From Perognathus longimembris pacificus (taxonomy: Eukaryota > Chordata > Mammalia > Rodentia > Heteromyidae), in the NCBI RefSeq assembly GCF_023159225.1, contig NC_063172.1, forward strand, positions 37,328,832 to 37,392,831: a DNA stretch of 64,000 nt. Reading direction: 5' to 3'. The position numbers and the translations under genes were made by a program. The notes beneath the pieces were generated by a model, which saw only the letters and a list, made by a program, of their open reading frames with translations, did not search any database and had not been told where the DNA came from. This document shows positions 1-11,778 of this stretch, piece by piece; position 1 is the stretch's first letter; each line of letters opens with the position of its first letter.

Positions 1-365
1 GATTTGTGCAGAATTTTCTTTTCTAACAACTTTAATTCTGCAGAGTGAAATGATGCTTCTTCTTTGGCTCTTTCTACAAGATTTTTAGGGTATGTGTTAT
101 TTTTACCCTTTTTTTAGTTTACCAGTGAAGCAATTTGGCTTAGATTTTCTTTATTTTTCCCCAGAGATTTTTAAGAAATTACAATTAAGTAATTTTACAA
201 AAGAGCAGTTTATTTAATATAGTTTCTTATAAATGTATTGTACTATAATCCTAAAACAAAATCACTTAGGTTCTGTACTTCTACTCTTCTTTTTCTTTTC
301 TATCTCCTCCTTCTTCTGTTCTTTCCCCAATCCTCTGTTTCTGTCTTTCCTTTCACCTTATATCA

Positions 366-562
366 GGAATTTACTTCAGAGCCTCACACTTAATAGGCGA
401 GCATTCTACCACTTGAGGCACACCTCCAGTCCTGTGCTTTTGGTTTGTTTCCAGATAAGATCTCACTACATTTTTTTTTTTTTTTTTTGGCCTGGGCTGA
501 ATTAGAACAGTGGTCCTTCTCTTTGCTTTTGAAGTAGATGGGATTATACGTATGTGTCACAG
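366..562 (-). repeat. Old B1-like (7SL-type) SINE
   Basis: On the reverse strand this reads as a diverged SINE: a head resembling B1/Alu (CATACGTATAATCCCATCTAC) followed by a section ending in a tRNA-like 'ccacttgaggcacacctccag' zone. The T run at 471-488 lies inside it. It is diverged, and no TSD is visible. Confidence 0.5.
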
Positions 563-2300
563 ATACATTTTTATAAATATATGTCATTTTACTTATACAT
601 TTTCATAATTTGCAAATTTGAGGTATTCATTTCCTTTAAACTATCAAACCACTGGCCAGTGACATTTCCTGGAAATTCACAATGCCATTTGTTTTTTTTT
701 CTTCTATATTTGTAAAATGTAAAATTTTTTATTCTAACAAGTTACTTAAAAATGACAGACAATTAAAATATACTGTGTCAGTGGCCTTTAATTTTTTTCA
801 TTTATACAATTTTATTATTATCAGCACATATGTATCATTCAGAATTCTGCATTTTTATGCTAATACCATCTAGTGTTCACTTTCCAACATTGTCTACTTT
901 TGTACAATTTTAGTAGCTATGCTGTTTTTTTTTCTATTACAATATTGGTGATTTATGTTCTCTCAGGCATTTAGTTAAATGAATGACAGAGTCCAAATGT
1001 CTGCACAAATTACACATGGAAATAGCATGTAAATCTGGGAACCACCAAGATTATATAATCATCATTTTCCCCTTGGAATATTATCTTGAACTACTTTCCT
1101 CAAGTGGGCTTATGATATCAACATCTATGAAGAATTTTTCAGCATAATATTATTACAATACAAAATGTTTTCTTGACATTAAATTACTTTGCAATGCTAT
1201 TGACAATATGTGAATCAATGAAAATTACTTAGACAATTTAACCAGCTAGAGGAAGAATTAGTTGAAATATTTAGTAGTGACTGTATACAGAGGATTAAGC
1301 CCACAAGGAGCAATTAACATTCTTGATACTCTTATCCTGCCCTCCATTTTGTTCTACCCAGTATTTTTGCTTCTTTGTTTTTAAAATGTTCAGTGTCCTC
1401 ATTGTTTCAGATTCTCATAAGGGAAAAGAGGAGGTTTGCCTGGTCTATAAAAAGCCTTTAAGTGTGTATCTGAGGTTTGAATGCTGGCCTACAGTCAGGG
1501 TTTGGATTTATCTATGAAGAAATTTAATTTCCCTCCAAGCCTCCAACTGTACCATCTCTGATGTTTCTGCTTGCCTGTAGCTCTGATACCAGTGGGCACA
1601 TCTGTCTACTGAGTGGTTCATGAGCAACACCCATCTGTCCAGGCGTTCATTAATGTTAATGGTTCTGTGACTGGCTCCAAATAACTTAAAGGTTATTGCC
1701 CCCACCCCAAGACAAATTTAGCTTTCAAGCTCAAAAATTAGATGATGATCTGAAATTTACCATTTTAGGCAATTGCATTGGGACATAGAAAAGGAGAAGG
1801 AACATCAGAAACATTTTATTGATAAACAAACAAGAACCTTCCAATTTTGTCTACAAATCTGCAAAGCAGCTAGATTGTGGGATTGCGAATTCTCTTTATA
1901 GTTATTTTATTTGGTGGTATCTCCGTAATTATACACAATCAATCATAATAAACTAAGGGTGAGCATGTGAGTGTATGTATGTTTGTGTATGGGGGAGGGG
2001 GTTGTGCATGCTGGTACTAGGGTACCAGGGGCTGGGTACTGTCCCTTAATTTTTGTGCTCAGTTCAACGTATGTTCTAATTTCTACTTTGATTTCTTTAT
2101 CTGCCTATATATTATTTGGAAGTATGCTGCTTAATTTTCTTGCTTTGAGGATTTTTTTCTGATCATGTGTCTTTTTTTTTTCTTATTTATTTATTTATTT
2201 TTTTTTTTCCTTTATGTTGTTACTCACTTATTCAGAGAAATGTACCAAAGTCTTCAACTCTGACTATGGGTTTGATATTTCACAGAGGGGCCAACCTTGG
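563..2300. other. AT-rich non-coding stretch, nothing recognised
   Basis: The sequence is AT-rich with many stops in all frames. A GTGTATG/GGGGAGGGGG patch at 1970-2060, with 'gctggtactagggtacc', may be a SINE relic. T-rich runs occur at 2170-2210. No exon, RNA gene or clear mobile element can be supported. Confidence 0.5.
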
Positions 2301-2306
2301 CCTGAC

Positions 2307-2620
2307 TTTTTATTTATTTATTTATTTTTTTGTTGTTGTTGTCAAAGGGTGCTTCAGAAGGGTTATAGTTACATACATAAGGCAGTGAGTACATTTCTTT
2401 ATCAAACTTGTTACCTCCTCCTTCATTGTTCTCCCACTTTCTCCTCTCCTTTGTTCCCTCCTCGCCCTCCCCTGAGTTGTATGGTTGGTTTACAGCATAT
2501 TATCTTGTAAGTATTGCTGTTGCATTGGTTCTCCTTTTACCCTTCATCTCTCCATTTTGGTATTCCCTTTCCCTAGTTGCAAGAAATGTACATACAATAA
2601 GCAGTGGCCTTTTTTATCAT
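2307..2620 (-). mobile_element. L1 3' UTR fragment
   Basis: The T-rich run at 2307-2340 is the reverse complement of an A-tail. It is followed by 'tacagcatattatcttgtaagtattgc' and a CT-rich tract, in the same order as the other reverse-strand L1 3' UTRs here (11.1, 15.6, 43.6, 51.2 kb). No ORF2 sequence remains. Confidence 0.7.
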
Positions 2621-2898
2621 TAGGAAATACTGTTCTTTTTCATCTATAAACCCTCGGTTTGGAATGTCTTCTCCTTTTTTTATATTAGTATGGTTATATG
2701 GCTAACTCAGGTTTTTTGTTTTGCTTGTTTTTGTTTTTTGGTTGAGACTGGCAGTATCTTTTACTTTTCATTTTCTTTTTATATTTAAAGTGTATCTCTT
2801 TTAAGCACTGCACAGTAGAAATGCTTTATTAAAAATGCTTTATTCTGTCCTTATGGTCCTAAACTTAAGTATTGCCATATTTGGGATGATACCATCAT

Positions 2899-3152
2899 CT
2901 TTCCTTCCTTCCTTCCTTCCTTCCTTCCTTCCTTCCTTCCTTCCTTCCTTCCTTCCTTCCTTCCTTCCTTCCTTCCTTCCTTCCTTCCTCCCTCCCTCCC
3001 TCCCTCCCTCCCTCCCTTTCTTCCTTCCTTTCTTTCCCTTGCTTCTTTCTTTCTTTTCCTTCCTTCCTTCCTACCTCCCTCCCTCCCTCCCTCCCTTCCC
3101 TTCCTTGCCTCCCTCCCTCCCTCCCTCCCTCCCTCCCTCCCTCCCTCCCTCC
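2899..3152. repeat. CCTT/CCTC tetranucleotide array
   Basis: About 250 bp of polypyrimidine tract: a nearly pure TTCC array (about 2899-2987), then CCTC, a degenerate CTTT zone, and pure CTCC to 3152. The open frame through it (polyLPSF) is a product of composition. It abuts the tail end of the reverse-strand SINE at 3153. Confidence 0.95.
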
Positions 3153-3383
3153 TTGGTCATGGGGCTTGACCTAAGGCCTTGGTTCAGTCCCTGAACTCTT
3201 TTGGTTAAGGCTAGTGCTCTACCACTTTGAGACACAGTGCCACTTCCATTTTTTCTGGTGGCTAATTGGAGATTGGAGTTTCATGGACTTTCCTGCTCTG
3301 GCTAGCTTAGAACCTCAATCCTTAAGTCTCAGTTTCTTGAGTAGCTAGGATTATAGGCATAAGGCACTAGCACCTGGTTGGTT
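3153..3383 (-). repeat. B1-head plus ID-like-tail SINE
   Basis: The reverse strand starts with a 7SL/B1-like head ('cctataatcctagctactc'), then 'gtctccaattagccacca', then an ID-like tail with 'aagtggtagagcactagcc'. Relatives in the window: 23.5, 25.2, 38.0, 44.4 and 49.0 kb. It resembles the B1-dID architecture of non-murid rodents; the family name is from memory. Confidence 0.7.
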
Positions 3384-3484
3384 CATTTCTTTTATGTTCC
3401 ATTCATCCTTTCTTTGTAACTTCTCTTACCATAATCATATTTAAAGTTCTTACTTATTATTTAATTAACATTAATTTTAAATTA

Positions 3485-4100
3485 TTTAAAAATTTTAAAG
3501 TACTTTTTATTATCTTTAAGTAGTTGTATAAAGGAGTTGCCATACAACAAAGCAGTTTAGGAGTACATTGCCCCTTGATCATTTGTTAGCAATTACTGAC
3601 TTTTTTTTACAGTGATCATTCCCGACTCCCTAATAATATCATTTCAATTGAGTTCATTATTTGCATACATGCTTATAAAGGATTTTAACCATATTTACCC
3701 TCATTGACCTGCTCTGTTGCCCCTCAATCCTCTGGCTGTTCTTCCTTCTGGCAAGGCCTGTTTTGCTTTCATGTCATTCAATTTTCATTATTTTAAAGTG
3801 TGTATTAGTTGTACAAAGGGGTTCCACCACAGTTTTTTGCATATGCATAATCATAGTTTACTCAGATTGACTTTCTCTGTTAATTTCTGTCTCGTCCTCT
3901 ATCCCCCACTGTACAACAGCATTCAGCAAGATTCTTTATGCCATCTATACACACTTATTATTATTCACCTTCTATTGTTCTCTCTTCTTTTCCCTGCTTC
4001 CTGTCATAATAGGTTATATATTCTATTGCACTATTCTTTCATGGCAACTCCAGAAGTCATAATATCTTTATCTTAATATAGTCTAGTAAGTCATATACTT
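3485..4100 (-). mobile_element. Probable old L1 3' ends, two copies
   Basis: Two related stretches start with 'agttgtataaaggagttgcc' (about 3520) and 'gttgtacaaaggggttccac' (about 3808). Both are followed by CT-rich sequence with the order seen in reverse L1 3' UTRs. Highly diverged; boundaries approximate. Confidence 0.35.
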
Positions 4101-4908
4101 GTACAACTTTTCCAACAGTATTAAAGCTTTAGAATTCCTATCCAGTTCATGTAAGCTGGTTGAAACCTTGTTGCAATCTGTTTTCCTCAGTATGGACTTT
4201 CTGATGGGATGTCCTGAAGCTCAAACAAATACAATCACCCTTCATACAGGATTTCCATATGCCCCAGAGAGAAAAGAAACAGCTGGTAAGCATCATCCTA
4301 CCTTGAAAAAGTTACAAACTTTCTGCAATTTTTGTCTATGAAATAACTCTCCTTGCTTGTAGAGATCCATGACACCTTTTTAAACACAAGTTTTATAACT
4401 TATCCAGTTCTATTTAACTGTGGCAATATGAGAGCTGATCTCACTATGATGTTCTGCATCTTGTGGGAGGGTAGAGGTCCTTTCTTTCACTGGTCTAATA
4501 CCATAAAACAAGAAATGCAATATCTCACAACTTTTTTTTTTTAATTTTAGCCTCCTTTTACTTATATTGTGTGCAACTAAAGTCATATATGAACATTCGC
4601 AAAGGTTATAGACTGGAATTCAATCACCTATGCCTTTAAGTTGGATATTGCAAAGAGTCATAATTGCTTCAAAGGCTCTCCCTTATTAAGTAACTGCTTT
4701 AAAGCAATTAATGGTTTCTATTATGGAAAAATCTAATCTAGTAAGCTTATTTGTACATGAGATGTTTGATAATACTCATTAGAAAATTGCTTTAAAGAGA
4801 TGAACTTTATAACCAGTGGTGGGGAGGAGAGTGAGGAGTGGTAAGAGGGCAAAAAATACATGAATTTATTACCTTACTTCTGTAACCCCATTTATCACTT
4901 TTACAATC
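4101..4908. other. Unique non-coding sequence
   Basis: No ORF with family signatures, no repeat and no RNA gene is recognised. Frames open for 60-80 codons look random. Confidence 0.4.
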
Positions 4909-5106
4909 TTTTTTTGCCAGTCCTGGGCCTTGGGCTCAGGGCCTGGACACTGTCTCTGGCTTCTTTTTGCTCAAGGCTAGCACTCTGCCACTTGAGCCAC
5001 AGCACCACTTCTGGCCGTTTTCTATATATGTGGTGCTGGGGAATCGAACCCAGGGCTTCATGTATACGAGTCAAGCACTCTTGCCACTAGGCCATGTTCC
5101 CAGCCC
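4909..5106 (-). repeat. Dimeric ID-like SINE, copy 1 of a doublet
   Basis: Reverse complement of the window's most common SINE: a tRNA-like head (GGGCTGGGAACATGGCC), a central 'ggccagaagtggtgctgtgg', and a 3' end 'cccaggactggc' followed by A (T run at 4909-4915). Its head abuts the flank of the second copy at 5107. Confidence 0.85.
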
Positions 5107-5122
5107 CTACAATAATTTTTTT

Positions 5123-5330
5123 TTTTTTTTTTTTTTTTGCCAGTCCTGGGCCTTGGACTCAGGGCCTGAGCACTGTCCCTGGCTTCTTCCCGCTCAAGGC
5201 TAGCACTCTGCCACTTGAGCCACAGCGCCGCTTCTGGCAGTTTTCTGTATATGTGGTGTTGGGGAATCGAACCTAGGGCCTCGTGTATCCAAGGCAGGCA
5301 CTCTTGCCACTAGGCTATATCCCCAGCCCC
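5123..5330 (-). repeat. Dimeric ID-like SINE, copy 2 of a doublet
   Basis: Same family and orientation as the preceding copy, but with diagnostic young-subfamily changes ('gagcgggaagaagcc', 'gaagcggcgctgtgg'). The flank 'ctacaataatttttt' occurs on both sides (about 5107-5122 and 5331-5345), a likely TSD, so this copy inserted next to the older one. Confidence 0.85.
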
Positions 5331-6039
5331 TACAATAATTTTTTTAATTAAAAAATTAAATTCCAGATATCTAAAACACAATAGTCATATGTGTCTCCAG
5401 TATTGTTAGAAAAACTGTAGTAACCAATAAAATGAAAATAGTTTATACTATTTATTAATCCATTTTAAAGATTAAAACAAAGATGGGTCATTTGTAATCA
5501 GATTTTTTTGGTGAAGACATTAGTTTGGATTTCTGTGGGTAACTGTGTCCCAGGACAGATGAAACATCTTGCATAGAGTTATTGGAGGGAAAATTTGAAA
5601 TTAGCAGGAAAATAAAGCTTTGGTCATTACAAATGGTGTAATGTGTAATAAGATGTGAAAGTGTGATTTTTTTTTCTTTTTGAAAGAACAGGGACTCAGA
5701 ATATTTTTAGCCTATTAGAAAGAGACTCATACTACTCCCCCATACCTTGTTACAAAAGAAAATTTAAATAGAACAGGAAAAAAAATAATGATCCTACTGA
5801 ATCTAAATGCAAGGAAGGAAGAGATCATCCTTGTTTAATGTGATTCCTATCCTGTATCTTAGTTTAAGACTGTGAAACCTATACTGTGGATAGAAGTTAA
5901 TTTTGAGTCTGAAAGCAATTCTTACATGGATATAGATTTTTAAAATTTACCAAGATGTTAAGATCTTGTGATGAAATCAGTAGGTCTTGTGTCTGCATAG
6001 GGGTATGAGGGTATGTCAAGGACATTTTGCAGGAGTTGT

Positions 6040-6250
6040 CTTCCTCTTTGCAAAAATTTGAAGAATTCACCAGAGTAAGACATCTTTCTTTGTAATTGGA
6101 TCTGGAAGTTCTTCGAGGTGCTGCATCTGGCACAGAAGAAAGTACTGCATCATGCGCTTCTGAAATAGGCTCCTGAGCTGTACCAGCTGAGAAGCAATGA
6201 CAGCTCCAGTGGGAGGTCTTCCTTACACCCCACATTCCTGCCAACATTCA
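6040..6250 (-). pseudogene. Possible fragment of an unidentified processed pseudogene
   Basis: On the reverse strand one frame reads a plausible amphipathic, glutamine/leucine-rich segment (includes QLVQLRSLFQKRMMQYF, then LEELPDP) that breaks off at a stop. An overlapping 116-codon frame also lies here but has an atypical composition. The local sequence is less AT-rich than its flanks. I cannot name a parent gene, and chance is a real alternative. Confidence 0.2.
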
Positions 6251-6879
6251 AACTGCCAAACATTACTTTTGGAGTCTACTTTTCTCACATTTAATTTTTA
6301 GACAATGAATTTTTTGACTGGGGCAATATCAAATATATGGAGCAGGAGTATAAATGCACTTCTTATAGTGTAGGCCTTCATCTCCAAGTACCACAGTACA
6401 GTGTAATGGAAATAGCCATGTGGTGGCGAACTTCCACCCTGTGATTACCAAGCGCCAATATGTATAGACCTCATGCCTTCCATCTCACTTAACCTTTGTC
6501 AATAGCTCTGTCTAAAGGGTTTTACTTTGGATTTGCTCAAATTCTGAGTAACAAAATAACAATGGATTGAAAAGGTAAAATTTTCTCCTCAAATATCTTC
6601 TAATAGAAAACCACAGTTCTCAATACTGTCCCTTCTGCTTAATTCTTATTCTTCTTCCATGCATAGCATACAATTCAGCTTCTAATGCCTTTGAGGATAA
6701 CATGACAATGTGTCTAACAAATGAAATGTGAGTGGAAATCACTTATTTCTGGGAAGACTATCCCTCGTCCCCCTTTTCCCATTATTGTTAACTATTTCTC
6801 ATGGCCAACACTATACCAGGTGAGCCATGCTTCCTCTTCTCCCTCTGTTGTGTTTAATTGGAGATTAATAAATCTTTCA

Positions 6880-6950
6880 GAGTTGGCTTGTCTGGGCCAA
6901 CTCTGAACCACAGTTCTCAGACCTCAGCCTCCTGAGTGGCTAGGATTATA
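6880..6950 (-). repeat. SINE head fragment
   Basis: The segment 'cagacctcagcctcctgag' with 'tggctaggattatat' matches the B1-like head of the SINE at 3153-3383. Only the head is left. Confidence 0.5.
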
Positions 6951-8157
6951 TCTTGAATTCATTTTTTATTTAAAAAATATCATAAAAGTGATGAACATGG
7001 AGTTACAGTTACTTTCACCCATCTTGGAAGAAAGCTAGTACATCTTTCTCTTTTAGTTCTCTCACTTCTGACCATGAATATTCTGAAGATTCCATCAACC
7101 ATGGCCTCTGATAAAAGCTCCTTTCTATTCTCTATAGTCTCCGACTCAACATCACTGTAGAGTAGAGCTTCTTGCTCTCATTGGGTAGAAAAAAGCATGA
7201 ACTGGGAATGAACCTTCATTGAGCAAATGGGTTTATCCTTGCTGGCATAGATACTAGGAGCTGGAATTATTATTCATAGTGTAAGAAACCCAAGTTTCAC
7301 AAATCTCATTATACTTTTTTTCCAAGCATAAACTCATGGACTAAGATAGATGCTTGTATCCAAGCCACAGTGTCTGCCTTCCAAACAGTAGAAGTAAAGA
7401 TTGAGAAAGATACTCTCTTTACTCTTTACCAGAGTGCTTCTTAAAAATTCCACACAGCACTTCTACTGCTGCCTCATTTGGTATAACTAATGTAACACAC
7501 CTAGAGGAGAAAGCCTCTCCATTTTATTTTCTCTGTGCTAAATGTGACACCATCAATCAAGCGCTTAAGTTAAATTATGATGAAACCATAGGAACTACAT
7601 TTAAGAGATGGTAGTTGTCTCAATTCTCCTCCGCTCATAAAGAAACAGAATTAGCTAACTTAGTCAAGATGATATATCTAATGATTGATAGTATCCATTT
7701 TAGAGCAGAGATATATGACTACAGAACCTGTTGGATCCTATAATATATTTCCACTTTTAAATTTTCACCTGTACAAAACAAATTCTTCACTTTAATGTTG
7801 GGAAAAGTTCTATAGAATAATATTAACTTGACTTTTCAATTTTTTCCTTTACACTAAAACTTGGAAATCTGATGTGCTTATATCTGCTAGTACTAAGAGT
7901 AACCATGGAAGTTTTCAAAATTCACAGATTAAGATGAGCTGTATCTCTATGAACTCAATCTACTTTCTTTCCTAGCTACTCCAAATTTGAAGTGATAGTT
8001 CTGAAATACCAATCTGTTAGTAAGGCTTATTGGTTAAAGAAGCATATGAATACAAAAACACAATTCTGTGTCTTTGAGATCATAATTTAAATAACCATTT
8101 AAATCACAAACTTTATTTTTGAAATAGATACATTTTATATATAAATGCAGTGCAACT

Positions 8158-8374
8158 GGGGCTGGGAATATGGGCTAGTGGCAAGAGTGCTTGCCTCTTA
8201 TACATGAAGCCCTGGGTTCAATTCCCCAGCACCATGTACATAGAAATTGGCCAGAAGTGGTGCTGTGGCTCAAGTGGCAGAGTGCTAGCCTTGAGCAAAA
8301 GGAAGCCAGGGACAGTGATCAGGCCCTGAGTACAAGGCCCAGGACTGGCAAAAAAAAAAAAAAAAAAAAAAAAA
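8158..8374 (+). repeat. Dimeric ID-like SINE with 25-A tail
   Basis: Full-length copy starting GGGCTGGGAATATGGGC, with an A/B-box-like region ('tagtggcaagagtgcttgc', 'gggttcaattcc'), the second ID-like half, and poly(A) at 8350-8374. An imperfect TSD around 'gtgcaact' flanks it. The 80-codon frame across it is spurious. Confidence 0.9.
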
Positions 8375-9970
8375 GTGCAATGCAACTAACAATAGTGTAT
8401 TGTACGACTCAACCAATTTTGATTGTGTACTGACAATAATTTCTCATAAGCATTTTTCAGGATTCCTTATACTAATTTAATTTCTCCCCATTTATATACT
8501 GTTTAGCAGTGTTTTATAGATATAGTAAACAGTCCTTTCTCACTCTGAAAATAATATTCAGGAAAATCTTAATGAAAGTGCATATTAATCATATTAAAAT
8601 GCATTAAATGATTTGATTTTGCATTGACATTTAAGTGTGTTGATGCATCCTTGAATATATTTTATGTACTTAAAAATAGAATTGTAGAAGTTAGCAATGC
8701 TATGGAAATATAGCCCATTTCTTACAGGACACGCTGGCTTTATTATATTGCAACATGTAATAATACAAATAATATGCCACAGAGAGAGACAGGAAATATA
8801 GGGACAGATAAAATTTCCTTTTTTAACTTCTGAAAAGTGTTTGATGCTGTCTCAGTAATTATTTTTACTAATTTGAGAATATTTTAAGTGCATGCATATG
8901 GAAATCTTTTTAGATGTCCTTAGTGACTCTCTCTAAACTGGCAGAGCAAGAAGCTGTTAATTAAATAGTCACTAACAGCACAGTTGGCATGAGTTGATTT
9001 ATGGCATTAGAAGGAACATGAACTCCTCAACTTAGCCAATTGCAAAGTAGTTTCCTTTCATCTTTACTTACAGGAATTTTACTACAGTTTGGGCTAATAT
9101 TTATGGAACACTGTCTGCCATAGCAACTAGGATTATTGCAGGGCCTTTGGTGGTGGAAGTACTGAGGTGTCAGTGTGTGAAGTTCCAGAGCATATGTCAA
9201 TGGAGAAAGCATTTAGTAAGTGACAATGAATTGAAGAGCTGTCACACCAAAGTCTTCTGTTTGCACACTCTGTGTTTACTGTGATACTAGGAAGTATTAA
9301 GTATGTAAAGAAAAAAAAAGAGTAAGTGACTCATTTCAGCTTTTGGCAAACAATTCTAATGAATCTCCCATAGTCATGTTATAATAAAGGTTCATGTGAA
9401 ACTGCCCCTTGCTTTCCTCCTTTCCTTTGGTTTTCTGTCCTTAATCTTTTCATGAGGAAAGCTCTTTCTCAGACTTCTGTTAGCTAACTGCAGGAGAGCA
9501 AAGTCTATTATGATGTTCTTTCCAAGACCTGGGCTTATGTTATCATGTCAAGTTCCTCCAGTCTGAAAGTCCTGAGCTCCCCAGCCCTACCCCACCCTCA
9601 AACACACACTCATATTCAACACAAAGCACCCATAATCCAACCAACACATTCCGTAGAAATGTAATAAACACTGACAGTGGACAAAGAAATAGAGCTGGCA
9701 TAAATAGCCATACTGTACAAGTGTGTAGGTATAGAACACAAGCTTATTAAGTCTTTTATTTTGGAGAAGTAAAATTGGAAAGTGAGATAATGAAGATTTG
9801 AGATTTTTCCCCCCTCTTGGGCATTCCTACTCTTTGAACATCTATCTTTTTCACATGATATTTTTTATACTGCTCTTTTCTCTACTCATGTTCATATAAT
9901 TTGAATTATCTAAGAAGAAAATGTAGATACTATCCCTAGGAAGTATAGATTCAAATTGACCTTCAAGAGA
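8375..9970. other. Unique non-coding sequence
   Basis: No gene or repeat family recognised. Confidence 0.4.
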
Positions 9971-9984
9971 GAAAAAAGGTCTGC

Positions 9985-10105
9985 TTGCTGCATTCATAAG
10001 GAAATGGAAGGACTTGGAAAAAAATCATACTAAGTGAAGTGAGCCAGACCCAAAGAAACATGGATTCTATGGTTTCCTTCATTGGGAATAATTAAAACAC
10101 GTCAA
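9985..10105 (+). mobile_element. L1 ORF2-end/3' UTR fragment
   Basis: A short forward segment containing 'aaggaaatggaaggacttgg' and 'agtgaagtgagccagaccc' matches the end of ORF2 in the longer L1 copies at 27.3 and 54.5 kb. No 3' tail is present. Confidence 0.75.
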
Positions 10106-10321
10106 TTGTCATTTTAATATAAGAAGATTTTAGCTTATTTTAAAACTTTGGGGTTTGGCTTTAAAGTGACACAAAATGACATAGAATCAGTGAAAAAAGA
10201 TTCTACTTTAATTATTATATAGTATTGAGGTTCCCCTGATGGCATTTACTTTTTAAAAAATAATTATGATTTTATTATTAAAACACATGTAAAAATTTTC
10301 TTTTTTGTTTAAAAAACTTAA

Positions 10322-10992
10322 TGGTTCTTCGTTGGGCCTGGGTAACTGCAGCCATAATCAGGACACGGGGGATGCAAGGCGAGTGAACCAATGCATGTTT
10401 TATTTCAAGAGGGCCAGGGTTAGAAATCAACTTACAATTTCAAGGGTAAAAGGTTAGCATAGCATGTGATCCATAACGATTATAAAAATTGAGGCATGCC
10501 ATTACTGAGAGGAAAGAAGCTAATACAGAAGTTTATCCACTACTAAAGTTTGCTGCTTCAAAGAGAGTTTACATATCTAAGGCTGAGCTATTTCCTAGCT
10601 ATTATTTGCTCAGGACTTTGACCAGGACTCCATTCATCTAGAAGATACTTCCCTGTTTGATATGAAAAGATTGCCCAGATTACTTGGAGGAAACTTTGCT
10701 AATTACTAAGGAGAGGCTGTCCTATTCATATTGAGAATCTACCATGGGAAGGTAGCTGGTCAAACTAGTCACCTCAAGGAGACTTTGTTTGGGGAAAGGG
10801 GAGGTTCTCCTGACAAGGTGTGGCATCCTTTGGCCTGCAGACACAAAGAAACTCCTTACTGGGAATATGTTCCCAAGGGCCTATTAGTATGCTAATAAGG
10901 CATCGAAGTAACTGTGCCCAGGCTAAGTCTTCCACTTGGTCAAAGAAATTAATTCTCCCACAGTTCTTTGCAAATCCAACAAAGGAACTTAC
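10322..10992 (-). mobile_element. Probable solo LTR of an endogenous retrovirus
   Basis: About 670 bp of more GC-balanced sequence. On the reverse strand it starts TGTAAGTTCC and ends GAAGAACCA (TG...CA). Near the 3' end it has an AATAAA signal ('cttgaaataaaacatgc') followed about 50 bp later by the terminus, the usual R/U5 layout. No gag, pol or env remnant flanks it, so it would be a recombined solo LTR. No clean short TSD was found. The exact ends and the ERV class are uncertain. Confidence 0.5.
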
Positions 10993-11097
10993 ACTTTTTT
11001 TTTCATTTATCAAAGGAAATAAAGCAAATTCTTTTTTTTTCCCCCATTGAGTACATTTTATTTTATTTTATGTTTTTCTAGAACTCACTTTTTTAAA

Positions 11098-11638
11098 AAC
11101 TTTTTTACAGTTTCAAACGTTAGGCCATGGGTACATTTCTTGTACTATTTGTTACCTACTCCCTCTTTCCTGCCTCCCCCCTCCCCCTTTCCCTCTCTCC
11201 TCATGAGTTGTTTATTTGGTTTACATCAAATGGTTTTGCAAGGATTGCTTTTGGAGTTGTCTTTTTATCTTTTGTCTCTCGATTTTGATATGCCCTTTCA
11301 CTTCCCTAGTTCTAATACCAGTATATGTAGTATCCAGGGTTCTCAGATGAGATACAGTGATAGCACAGGTACAACCACAGGGACAGATACAAAAGGATCA
11401 TCAACAAATGAAGCTACTGTTTCACATGGCATATTGAAAGTAATTACAACAGTGATATAATATTCATTTCCATAAAATGGAATTCATTTCACTTAGCATC
11501 ATCTTCTGTGTTCATAAGGGCATAGCTATTGGGCTCTTGTGATACTCTGCTGTGACTAGACTAAATGTGTGCTAATTATTCCCTATTAGGGAAACCATAG
11601 AGTCCATGTTTCTTTGGGTCTGACTCACTTCATTATGC
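11098..11638 (-). mobile_element. L1 3' UTR plus end of ORF2
   Basis: Reverse-strand L1 end of the lineage seen forward at 27.3-27.9 kb: CT-rich tract (11160-11210), 'tttacatcaaatggttttgc', 'ctagttctaataccagtat', 'acatggcatattgaaagta', then 'tttctttgggtctgactcac'. The frames at 11047-11460 are reversed UTR, not genes. Confidence 0.85.
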
Positions 11639-11661
11639 CCACATGAACACATTTTTATTTT

Positions 11662-11729
11662 TATATTTTTATTGTTATTGTAAAGGTGATGTACAGAGGG
11701 GTTAGATATCTCTGTCTATATATCTTTAC

Positions 11730-11778
<49 letters not shown>

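Larger units (their letters stand above)
5350..8150. other. Mostly unique non-coding sequence
   Basis: AT-rich, no gene recognised. It contains a possible coding relic at 6040-6250 and a SINE fragment at 6880-6950, listed separately. Confidence 0.4.

Noticed and set aside
2899..3152. CRISPR-like repeat arrays (also considered at 59428-60290)
   Set aside because: The repeats are directly adjacent with no unique spacers, and the genome is mammalian.
2835..3194. 119-codon frame rich in Leu-Pro-Ser-Phe
   Set aside because: Translation of a CCTT/CCTC microsatellite.
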